Shown here one piece after another: positions 33,301 to 45,300 of a stretch of 64,000 bases of DNA. Within the stretch, counting starts at the first letter, position 1; every line of letters begins with the position of its first letter. Under the pieces are notes generated by a model. It searched no databases. It saw only the letters and a list, made by a program, of their open reading frames with translations, and was not told where the DNA came from. The stretch is from contig JAMKCF010000012.1 in NCBI GenBank assembly GCA_023634235.1, positions 16,439,884-16,503,883 of the forward strand, in the 5' to 3' direction. Source of the stretch: Pisaster brevispinus (taxonomy: Eukaryota > Echinodermata > Asteroidea > Forcipulatida > Asteriidae). The position numbers and the translations under genes were made by a program.

Positions 33301-36300
33301 ATTAATGTTGGCGAGTGTGATAAATGTTAAGCTTCGTGAACCATGACCAACGAGAAGCCATGTAGAGCAATAATAGACTAACATGACAGTTGAAACAGCT
33401 CGCACTGCAGTCATCCATGATCTTTGATTCAAGTTGCGATTACTCCATCGGTGCTATACACACACTCTAACGAACATACAATGGTGGGAATTGTGTTAAA
33501 CCAGGACTTTGTATCCTATTGTTTCGTCGTTTCAGTTTTAACTAATTTTGGGGTAAACACAGACTAATTGAGGAGAGCGGGATTTGAACCTGAATCTCCG
33601 GGCTTGTTTCATTTATTTATTAATTTTTTATTACACATCCAACAGCACAATTAGTGCCAATTACAGGATGAATAGGAAAAGAAGAACTAATTAGTTTTAG
33701 ATGTGGGAGGAAAACCCAAATGGGGAAAACCCACGCAATCATGTAGGGACTGAAAACCCAATCCACATACAAGGCTGTGGTCTGTGATGGATTCCAACCA
33801 GGGTCCACAGAGCTGAAAGGCAGGGAAAGAAACCACTGAGCCAAACCTGATTTGCTGGTTTTGTAGTAGATTATTTATCTAGCCCTACGTTGCCAGTCTC
33901 CATATGTTGTTGGTGTCAGGTATCTTTTTTCAGGGGGGGGTGGGTGGGGGGGACAAGGGTATAGTGCTGCGTAGTCGAGGATCACGCCCAGTTTACGATA
34001 CAACCTGGGAGGGTGCAATAGTATAGTGCTGCGTAGTGGAGGATCACGCCCAGTTTACGATACAACCTGGGAGGGTGCAATAGTATAGTGCTGCGTAGTG
34101 GAGGATCACGCCCAGTTTACGATACAACCTGGGAGGGTGCAATAGTATAGTGCTGCGTAGTCGAGGATCATGCCCAGTTTACGATACAACCTGGGAGAGT
34201 GCAATAGTATAGTGCTGCGTAGTGGAGGATCACGCCCAGTTTACGATACAACCTGGGAGAGTGCATACTGTGTCTAGTTCAGTTCTTGATAAATTACTCG
34301 GTGCATGTATGGATTCTTGGTACATGGAGTTTGTCAGTGATTGATTTCTAATCTTATTTTGTATATCTTGTTCTTTCTGTTCAGTTCTTCAGATGTACTG
34401 CAAGTTGAATGAACAGATGGAAGCAAAGAGGTACGTTAATATGAATTGTTTTGTGCATTTACGTCACAAATCCTGCATGTGTGAGTTTGTGGTCTAGTGG
34501 TAAGACATCTGCTCTGGCAATGCAAAGGTCGTGGGTTCGAATCCCACCCGAGTGATTGCCTGTGGATTTTTTTTCACAGAGCTCGGGAAAGCACTGAGCA
34601 TACAGTGCTTAATACACATCGGTGTAACCAAATTAAACTCTTTATCCCCGATGCAAATATTAACAGCTTTAATTTATGTAAAAAAAATAAAAAATTGCAA
34701 GTAGACTACATAACAGCAGTTTGAAAAATAGTGCAACTTCAATCTTGATTTCCTCACTGTTCTTTTTGCTGTGGACCATATTTGTAATTTCGTGGGACCA
34801 GCGAGGAAATAGTTTCACATTGATGAAAAAGAAAAACGATCAATCATAATTCATTATCTCCCGTCCACTCCTTCAGATATTACACTGCCCTAAAGACGTT
34901 AGAGCAGCTGGAACACACCCAGTTGCCGAGAGTCAAGCGCTACCGCTTCTGTGAGAACATGGCCAAGAACATTCCCAAGTTAAGAGACAGCATCATGGAG
35001 GCCTCCATGAGTGACCTGAAGGACTTCCTGGAGAGCATACGAAAGCACTCCGACTGGATAGGGGAAGAGGCTATGAAACAGGTTAGTGGCAGTCTAGAGA
35101 TTCGTCTCTGCCATTGTTAGTCTCAGTTTTGAATTTTGGGGTGAGCAAAGAAAAATTGACTAGAACGGGATGTGAACCAGGGACCTCCGGGTTAATGTTC
35201 TGATATGCCACCAACTGAGCCGTCTAGCCCTAATGTTGGCAGTCTCCTGATTTTGGCAATATCTTTGTTCGGGGTTTTCAGTTTTGATCTGAACGCCTGA
35301 GTAAGTTGTCTGGCTTAAACAATCCCAGCAGAGTTTCTCTCTGAATCTTTGTTTCATTCCACTTTACAACGCCAACATCCTGTTCAGTGAAATGTGCAAA
35401 GCAATTGACTGAAAGCAGGAAGTTCATGATGTTATTTTTTTGGTGGGGATGGTCGTATTTGTGTTTTTTCAGAACTTGGTGATATCTCAATAACTGTGAG
35501 AATCTTAATTCTGCAGGTCCAGAAACGGAATAACATGGAAGATAACATCTTCGGAAAGGGAATAGTAGCACCCAAGAAAGAGTCGTCGCTGGTTGAGGCA
35601 GACAGCACGAATCCCTTCGGCGATGATTTCATCGAGGAAGATGAGGTTACTATTATCATTGTTTCTAATCCATATCTGGAAATTAAATTTAAAAGAGATT
35701 TTCCACACCATGCAAAGCTTCCAACATCATTAAAAATGAAAATTGTTCTGCTCAACATGGGAATATTTAATGGTACTTAACAGGGGCCAATTTAATGGCT
35801 CTGCTTACAGTAAGCAAAGAATTGGCGCTTACGGAAGCAGGGAATTCCGCACTTGCGTCAAGCGTATTTCAAGGGTAAGCAGGGAATTTTTTGCTTGTAC
35901 GCGTACGTACTTCACGTTACTATGCATTCTTTGCTTACACAGCCAGTAGTGCAGAAACTCGGCGCTTGCGCAGTAAGCAGAGAGTGGTGACTGTAAGTGC
36001 AGAATTCGGCGGTAAGCAGAGTCATGAAACTGGGCCCTTATCTCATATTGGACTAGAACTTAATGACATGTATGCTTTTTGTTCCTGGTTATCTCCTAGG
36101 AGATCAGCCCCCTGGACAAGGTGGATTTTTCTCCAGTGTACCGATGTCTGCATATCTACTCAGTGTTGGGGATGAGGGAAACGTTTGAGAGTTACTACCG
36201 CAAACAACGAGGGAAACAGTCCAAACTAGCTATCCAGCCTCATGGCAATATGGTAAGATGATTGTACGAATACACCTCGTGGAACAATTGTTTAAATCAC

Positions 36301-39300
36301 ACACACACCACTGACTCTTCTCAGATGAGGTCAGTATTTCATCACTCGCAAAGTCGGAGTACTTACGCGCACACACAGAGCTGCCAACTTTCCCTGATTC
36401 TGCAGAAAGTTCCCTGATTCTGCAGAAAGTTCCCTGAAAATAAACTGTCCGATGACAAGTCTCCCTGATTATGGAAACTTTTCCTCATTATGTAGAGTGT
36501 AATTCTGAATATCTCCCTTTGCTGCCATCTTTTCCAGTCTATGTCGTTAGCGAGGTAGACTGTCGCACATTTGACATTCTACTGCGCATGCGTATTTACC
36601 CTGTGCATGAATATTGGCCTGTGCGCTTGGTGAAAAGCAAACATAGCTTTTGGTACGTGATGGTGAATGGACCAGTGAGATTTCGATTGTCGATCATAAA
36701 TATGTATGAGGTATAGTAATTGCGTTGGACACACATGTAATTTGTATCGCTATATAAATGTGTTTTATTGCAGTACGAAAAATTAGAGCACTACAAGAAG
36801 TACTTTTATCAGATTTTAGGGTAAGTTTTTAAAAAGGTAAAATTTTGTTTAGACTTTCCTTAAAGTAGGAGCATTTGCAAGTCTGAACATTATTTTCCGA
36901 ACAGTTTACTTGAGACTTTCTTAATGTGTATAAATAAAAATACTAGTGGTGTCATTGTACAACAGAGACTGTTTTATTTGGACTGTTTTCAATAAAATTG
37001 AAGATTTTACAAGGTTAATAATGAGGAAAGTTATGATAAAGAGAAACTTATTCAAATTTCACCATGGCCAAGTCATACGTTCTGGTGGGTAAGTCATCAG
37101 GTTCGTATCCCGGCATGTCCTTTAGCAAAACACTTAACAATAATTGCTTGTTTTCAACCATTGGGTACCTGTGATGGCAGATTGTTCTTGTGACTGATTT
37201 TTTAGCTTGGTGTGTTTACATATTTGGCAGCAAAAACTGTGTGATGACGGACAGAGTATACTGTCCGAAACGTTGAGTCAATCATTTCTTCTCAGAACTA
37301 TTTAAATTAATCAAAAAGAGATCTATCTACAGTGATCTACATGGTGTCGCCCCAAATTTCTTATGTTTATTTTCTTTCCACCATGCAAACCTTCAAGTCT
37401 TAAAGACTTTATACTCCCCAGGGAGCTGAGGGGGTTTTAAGAATGAGTAAATGGCCCAGTGACCAGTGTAACAATGTTCATATGCCATGAGCCCAGTAAT
37501 TGGAAGAAACTATCGCTACTTGTCCTTTACTATTATCAGTTAAGGTGATCTTCCCAACAAGGGAAGTTGGCAAAGTTCCCACAAGGGGATATGAGTGCCA
37601 AGCTGGCAACAGCCAATCTCTCTCATACAAACATTGGTGAATTGCACAAATCAATAAATTGTGATTCAGTAACTAAACGACAATACTGACTCTAGTCACT
37701 GTGAAATCAGTGGTTAGCTTGGCTGGATTCGAACCCACAACCTTGTGATTGCAAGTCCTGCAGTCTAACCACTTGACCACGGTGACGGTGTTTTATTAAG
37801 CTAAACTTTTTTTCAAGTTTGTGTACTTTTGCCGACATCACCAAAATGCTCTAGCGTTCTCTCACTCCCGTCCTGCAGTTTCTTTGTGGTTGAGGATCAC
37901 ATTCTGAACACGACGGAGGGACTTGTGACGAGGCAATACCTAGATGACTTATGGAACACTGCCCTCTCCAAAATAGCAGCCACGTTACGAAACAACTCTG
38001 TGAGTGAAATTGGTTCATTTTCAACTTATTGGGTAACATGTTTTAGTGTGCCCAGATAAAGTGCGTAAGACTCTATGCCCTTCTTCAGGCACACAAAGTA
38101 CTTTTTTTCCCAGTAAAGAAAAATTGACTAGAGCCAATAATTGTGCTGGCACTCTACAAACTGGGCCAACTAACCCTAACGTCACATCCACCGATAATGA
38201 AGCTTCATTATTCCTTAAACATCAAGGGAATGCGATAAAGAAGTTGTGAAAGAGGTCTGTGCTATGTCAAAATCCATTTGATTTACTTTTTTTTTTATTA
38301 ACATGAATGTTTTTTTTGTGCTGTTATTTTCAGGCCTACTGTACAGATGCCACACTCCTCCTACAGATTAAAGACCAAATAGTTCTCTTCACTCACACAT
38401 TAAGTGTAAGTATACGCTGCAAGTCCTGGGGCCGATATCACAACGAGCGAAGATTGATCTTAACTGTGTATCAATCTTAATTGCTAAGCAAAGGCAGGTT
38501 ATGCTTGTGGTAATTGTCAAAGACCAGTATCCTCACTTGGTCATTGAAGTTGCAAAAAAATAATGAAAGAAAAAAACACCTCCCTTTATCGCATAGCATT
38601 GTGTGCTCTTCAGATGCCAGAGAAAGGCTTCATGCCTGAAGCCTTTCTCAGATTCAAATCTTTTGGTGAAAAAATGACCTATTTCTCTAAGATTACATTA
38701 CTTCAAAGGTGCCATTTCTATCTATTTTATAATAATAAAAACAATTCTGGTATACTTGGATTCAAACCTAAGACCCCCCACATTCTACAGCATGACTTTC
38801 ATCACTAAACACTCAATAATCATTTCGTTTTACGCTAAAGTACTAATTGACCATATTTTTGAGCATTCCAATTGATACGTATTCATTTGCAGAGTTACGG
38901 TTTCAACACGGCGCCCATCGTTGAGCTTCTCTTGGACCTGAAAGATCAGTACAACGAGATCCTGATGAACACATGGGTTCAGGTGTTCAGGTATATTACA
39001 TCATCAGATCCCAAATGGTAGGCTAGTGCGATGACGGGCAAAGACTGTAGTCAGTGGTGGAGGTAGTAGCGTTTAGATAACCGTAGGGTAGAAGAACATG
39101 TAGGGGGTTGAAGTAGAGGATACAGCAGTGCATAGTAGAGAGTCGTGACGTAGAACTAATAGAGGACGTAGTGGTAGAAGTAGACAATGTCTAGGAATAT
39201 AACACTGGGAATAGTTTAACACTGTTGTTTCACAATTGTTTCACTAACTGATCACACACATGTAGATTAAACACAGAGATGAGAAATTTCAGACTTTTAT

Positions 39301-42300
39301 CTGAGTTCAGACAGTTTGCAGTGTGCCTGGTCAGCAAAAGACGCTGTATTTTTCTCCAAATTAAATCTGGCAGGCTCTGTAATCTACTTCTCTAACGATG
39401 AGAACACTGCTCCCAGAAGCTCCTTGGAATCTGTAACTCCAGGGATTCAATCAAAAGGTGGAAACGTCATCATTTTGATGTACCTCCTAAGATCGGGATC
39501 CCAGTTTCAGACTTTTTTTGTCAGTAGTGACTGTCTCACACCTGTAAATATCACCGACGCACGATGGGGAAAAAATATAGCACTTCTGTGTCCGGCCAAG
39601 TTAGATATATTAGAGCTGCCAACTCTCCCTGATTCTGCAGAAAGTTCTCTGAAAATAAACCAATCTTTCCATGTTCTGATGAAAAAAATCTCCCCGATCA
39701 TGGGAATTTATTCCCTATTTTGTTTACTGTAATTCTAAATATCTTCCTGATTGTTGGACGAAATCTCCCGATTGCAAGATGCAAATGTTGGCCGCTTTTA
39801 TATGGGAAACAGACATGCTAAGGCGCTACACTTTTTCCGTATTTCACGAGTGTGAGTGTGTGATTTCAAACTTATCTTCAAGTAAACTTGACATGGGGCT
39901 TAAAGTAGAGCAATACGCGGAGTTGGAACGGCGCAATACGCAGGGTGTGATATGGGCCATGCAATATGGGCTAATATACCACACTGTGGTTGGCATGGAT
40001 GGATCAGAATCGAGCATTCAAGTTTGCTTGAAGATTAAAAAAACCGATGCACAACTGCACAGATATGTAACCACATTCTAACAAGTATTGTGGAGCATTT
40101 AAATAAAGTCCATTAACATTGATGGTGGGAAGCCTGGCATGTCACATTGACAGAATAAAGACAAAAACCCAATCCTGATCAAAGCTCTACAATTCACGTA
40201 ATTTCCACGAACCTTTCTTTTTTTCCGATTGGATCAAAACTCACTTCAGAAAATGTTTGGCTTCCATTCAGAGTTGATTCCATGCCTACATCTTTGCAGC
40301 ATCTAACAGCCATTTCTAACCGACCAACACATAAATACAAATGTCTAACCTAACTTCATGCATTTATTCAGGAATAGAAAATGGAAAAGAAGGAAGTGGA
40401 AAACATGAATATGCAAATACCTACAATGTGTCTTAATTACTTTAATAGGTGACGGGAAAGGGGAGGGGGGGGGAGATTTTGTGACATTTTTTCAAACAGC
40501 AAATCTGTAATTTCATTAGAGACCATTTACTCTAACCGCAAGGGGAAATAATTATAGGTTCCTTGAATGTCATCTCAAACCGTTCTCTCCAATCTCTAAC
40601 TCATCCTTAAAAGAATGTTATTCTTGCCCCAGACTAATTTAGGGATCATCCACAATGTTCGGCATTTTCTAAGGTCATACGTAGAGCACATGTACTACTT
40701 TTTTAAGACCCCCCCTTCCAAGAAGCACTTTTTTTCCCCTCTTTTTTAAAAATCTTTTTTTTTAGTGTCGGTTCCCCCAAAGGCTGTGCTTCCTTTATTG
40801 ATTATGCCTTAAAAGTTTCAGTACTTTTTAAAGTTCTGCAAAATTACCTTCTTCCCTCCCCCTCCCCCTCATTGTACTCTTCGTATGACCCTGAAAAGAT
40901 TGAAAATTTTGGACAGCCCTTTTAGCTAATTACATAACACTCAATGATGTTGAAAAAAGAGTTGTCCCAAATCCTCAACAATGTCAATCTATTACATTTA
41001 TATCTCGATCCTTCCTTATGAATGATTATTTTAAAATCTAATTGTCCTGCTTTGTTCTCTCTTCGGTGCAGGTAAAAAAAAACACCCCACCCCAAAAAGG
41101 GGGGAAAAACCTCCATATTTGAAGATATCTTTCAACCACCCTCCACCCCTTTGCTGTAACTCATTGTACTACTGTAGAATTTTGACAAGTGTGGATAGTA
41201 TAAAATTCTAAAAACTTAACCCCACATTAAAAAACAAATTCAGTGCAGCTCCACAGTACACCTCAGTCAATAAGTATACATACTCAGCATTATGGCGTGT
41301 CGTGACTGATCAAGTGATCAAGTGCACTGGATTCAGGCTCTGCTTTTTCTGACCAGCAGAGTGTGGGTTCGAGTCCCGGTCATGACATTTGTGTCCTTAA
41401 GCAAGACACTTAACCATTATTGCTGTGTCCTTCGGATTTGACGTAAAGCTGTTGGTCCAGTGTGTTGCGTAATGCACGTAAAAGAACCCAGTGACACTTA
41501 TCGCTAAGAGAAGGGGTTTGCCCCGGTGTTCCTGGCAGTGGCTGTTGAGTGCGCCACAACACCTTGTAAATTCTTATAAGGTGCTACATTAATTGGTCTC
41601 ATAATTCAGAAAAACTTGTCTTAAAGAGTGCTTCTCTTTGGTCAAGAGCCTTCAATATTATTACATTATTATTATTATTATTGTTATTGTCATTGTATTG
41701 ATATTGATATTATTACACACCTTGGAGTTCACATGTCAGTTCTTGAATCTAGAAGGGCCTTGAATCTGTCCTTGTGCTCATATTACAACCTCTTGCCATC
41801 AAGATTCCTTTTTTTTTATTGTGGCTAAAATCAAGACAATTTCCAAAGTGCCTGACCTAGGATCTTCCAGTCATTGAACGTTTCTTTTTGTGCTATTTCC
41901 CTCTAGTGAGATATTTGAGAATGACAACTACACAGCGATCATCGTTGAGACAGCGCATGACTACAACGAGATCACAAGAACAATACCCTTCAGTAATGAG
42001 GACATAGAAAAGGTACAGCAGTTAGGACCTTACAAAAGATTTCTTCCTTTTCAAAGAATCTTTTTGTTGTTGTTTTTTGATGAATAATAACTATTATTTA
42101 CCGCGTACACAGATCCTTTTCATTTGATGGATGGAACAATCGTCACATGTCGCCTTTATTTTGCCATGTGTACTGCTGTGATGCTCCAAAATTTAATATA
42201 GGAGTCCTATATGGATAATTATAGGAGTCCAATATGGATAATTATAGGAGTCCTATATGGATAGTAATAGGACCCATTAGTATCACAAAATTACTTTTTC

Positions 42301-45300
42301 CCCCTTCCACAGCAACCCTATCCAAAGAGACTTCCCTTCTCCGAGTTTGTTCCCAAGGTCTACAAGCAGATCAAGGAATTCATCTACGCCTGCCACAAGT
42401 TTTCTCAAGACCTTCACCTGACCCAGACGGAGAGAGATGACATGATCCGCAAGTCCACCAACATCCTCCTCACCAGAACGCTGAGTGGATGCCTGACAGC
42501 GCTCATCAGGAAACAGAGTTTGGGCCTGGTGGAGGTGAGCGTGTATGGGAATTTAGAATACTTAACTAGTGATTAAGACATCTGGTCTGGAATGAAGACA
42601 TAGGGGTTCGAATCCCACTGAATACCCAATGGATTTTTGTTTCATTGGACTCTGGATAGCCAGAGTAATATGGTGCTTATCACACATTGATGTACCATGT
42701 TGGGTAAAGCCAATATAATATTCTTTATCCCAAATGCAATCGTTACATCTGTATCAGGGATGTGATTTCTCCTTTTTAAACCGGAAATCCGTTTGTTTTT
42801 TTTACCACCCCCCCCCCCAAAAAAAAAGAAAAAAAAAAAAAGAAAAAAAAAAGAAGAAAGTTTTTATATATATATTTTTTTATAATTAAGACCACAAAAA
42901 AATGGAGATAAAACCAAATACACTGCCCCAGAGTGCAAACTAGGGCTTTTAAAACAAAAGATAAATGCATGTGAGTAGGATTCGGGCTCGCAAGTTTTCG
43001 CCCTCGCAAGCTTTCACGCTTTGCGCTCATAGTTCAGCCTATCACATCCCTGCTGTTTATTTAATGGATTTACCTGATGTGATTGTGCTGTGTATTTCCA
43101 TTCAGCTCGTTCAAGTGACAGTCAACACGATGCACTTGGAAAATGCCTGCAACTATCTGGAGGACTTCATCTCCAATATAACAGGGTGAGTAGGTCTTTG
43201 CTTCTAGCAAGGGGAAGGGCATTGGTAGCGCCAGGAGACTTGGGCAAAAAGTGGTAATGGGCTGACGCTTGGACCCTAGGAAGAATTCTTTTCTCCAGGG
43301 CTAAATCGTTTGTGTGCCTGGAAGGGCGTAAGGCTTCATGCCCTTCTTCAACGCACACAAAGCACTTTTTGTCTCTAACAGAAGGACGTAAGCAATAAAA
43401 GGGCTTCTGACAAAAGAAATATGGCATCACTGTTACGTTTTTGTTGCCAGAATTACCCATAGAGACATGTTGGTAATGGTCCCTAATGACATGAATATGC
43501 ATTGAGAAAGTGATAAAATATTGTTAAGTGATAAAATATTGTTAAGTGATAAAATATTGTTAAGTGATGAAATATTGTTAAGTGATAAAATATTGTTAAG
43601 TGAACCATGGGTCTATGGTCGAGTCAACCTGTGAACAAAATAATAGGTCTCAAAGCACACGCATGTTTACAAAGAAGAGTTCAGTAAACACTAATACAAA
43701 CAAAGAATAAGTACAAACAGTGATGAAAGACGAACATGACACCTGAATTGGTCAACAGAACCACTGGCGACAACATCCACGCAGCTGGGCTGCAGAGCAC
43801 CAACATCTTCCGTGATGCTCGCAGCGAAGCCGAGCTGGAGATCTACAAGAGACTCAACGCCAAAGTGGACGAGTTCCTGGAGCTGGCGTCGTATGACTGG
43901 ACGCTGGACGAACCCAAGGGTCATGCCAGTGGCTACATCATGGACATCATTAGGTTTCTGGAAGGAAGCTTCAAGGCATTTGTGCATTTACCGGTAAGGT
44001 TTCAATCGTCTCAAATCATCCCAAGGCCCATGTCACACGGGGCAACTTACAGGCAACCAGTTTCAGGCAAGAAGAAAAGACATTCACATTTGAATGTTCA
44101 CATATTTTTTGTAAGACATTGTTAAAAAAATTACTCATGTGCTACCGAAGTGATCTTGTAGAATGCACTGCAGTTGGTTGCCTCCAAGTTGCCTGTAAAA
44201 GTTGCCTCGTGTGACAAGGCCCTTGAAACCTCAATGCTAAAAATTCAGCACTTTTAAAACCCTGCCTAGAGGGACGATAGCTGTAGCGAACTGTAGGTTG
44301 ATGCTAACTTCTTAATTAATCTGCCAGTGACTTGTCAATTTTCAGGTATTCCAGCATCAATCCATCTAAAGACATTTACCAAAAAGTGCATGCGCTGAGA
44401 TAGTCCAGTCACACGGAACACTCATTACAATTGTCATGCCTCAGCTCCCACGAGATCCCCTGTGTTTATTGAGACTCTCCCTTCAGTGCTTAAATATGCG
44501 GGATTTAATATAGGATTTCGGACTGGGATTGAACACTATAATCCCATGGCTGTTGGCCAATCAGGAGCAAGGATTCTAGTTTTTTTTGGGGGGTAGGATA
44601 ATCCACGCTACTATTTCCCTCGTGTTACTTACTCAGGGCAAGGTAGCGCAGACGGCGTGCCTGTCAGCATGTAAGCATCTCTCCCAAGCGTTGATGGAGT
44701 TTCTGCTAGACAGTAACATCCGCCTGATGACCATGGGAGCCATTCAACAGTTCAGCTTTGACATCATACAGTGTGAATGTAAGTCCTACATACCGTGCCC
44801 GATATCGGGCAGAGGATACCCACCCCCTCCTAATGTTCCAATACTTTAACACACTATTTTCCTCTTGTACAGAAGTACCCCCCCCCCCCCTTAAATCCTC
44901 TTAATAATTCCTGAGATTCCAAGAACACAATAAAGACACAATTTTTTTTTTTTTTTGGGGCGCACCATGTCTCCATATCGAGCACCAAATAATGTCCTAA
45001 GTATATTGTGTCATTTATCTACTTATTTACTTATTTGTTCATTCCTTTATTGAGTTTTATATATTTATATGCATATATTTTGTGTCACCTTGCCTTAATG
45101 TTTGTGTAGAACACTAGGTGTTTTCCCCCGAAGTTAAGTTTACTTGTTCTTCTTTCTTTGTATGTTTCTTAATGGTTTCTATGAATGGTTTCTCTGTATT
45201 TTTGGTGGCTTTTGATGTTCCCATTTTAAAGCTTTGATCGGCAGACTTTGGAGCACAGTGTTTTGAGCACACTTTGTTAATCCTGGCCAGCTTTGATATA

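Noticed and set aside
33961..34265. CRISPR-like array
   Set aside because: Whole 62-bp units are the same, with no unique spacers; it is a minisatellite.
34488..34560. tRNA gene candidate (TGGTCTAGTGGTAAGAC ... GGTTCGAATCCC)
   Set aside because: Continues into a repeated non-tRNA body shared with 42555; the acceptor stem is poor.
43508..43604. CRISPR-like regular repeat
   Set aside because: Units are directly adjacent 18-mers without spacers, in a eukaryotic intron.
43691..43987. 98-codon minus-strand frame
   Set aside because: Shadow of EXOC6 exon 15, whose protein is strongly conserved.
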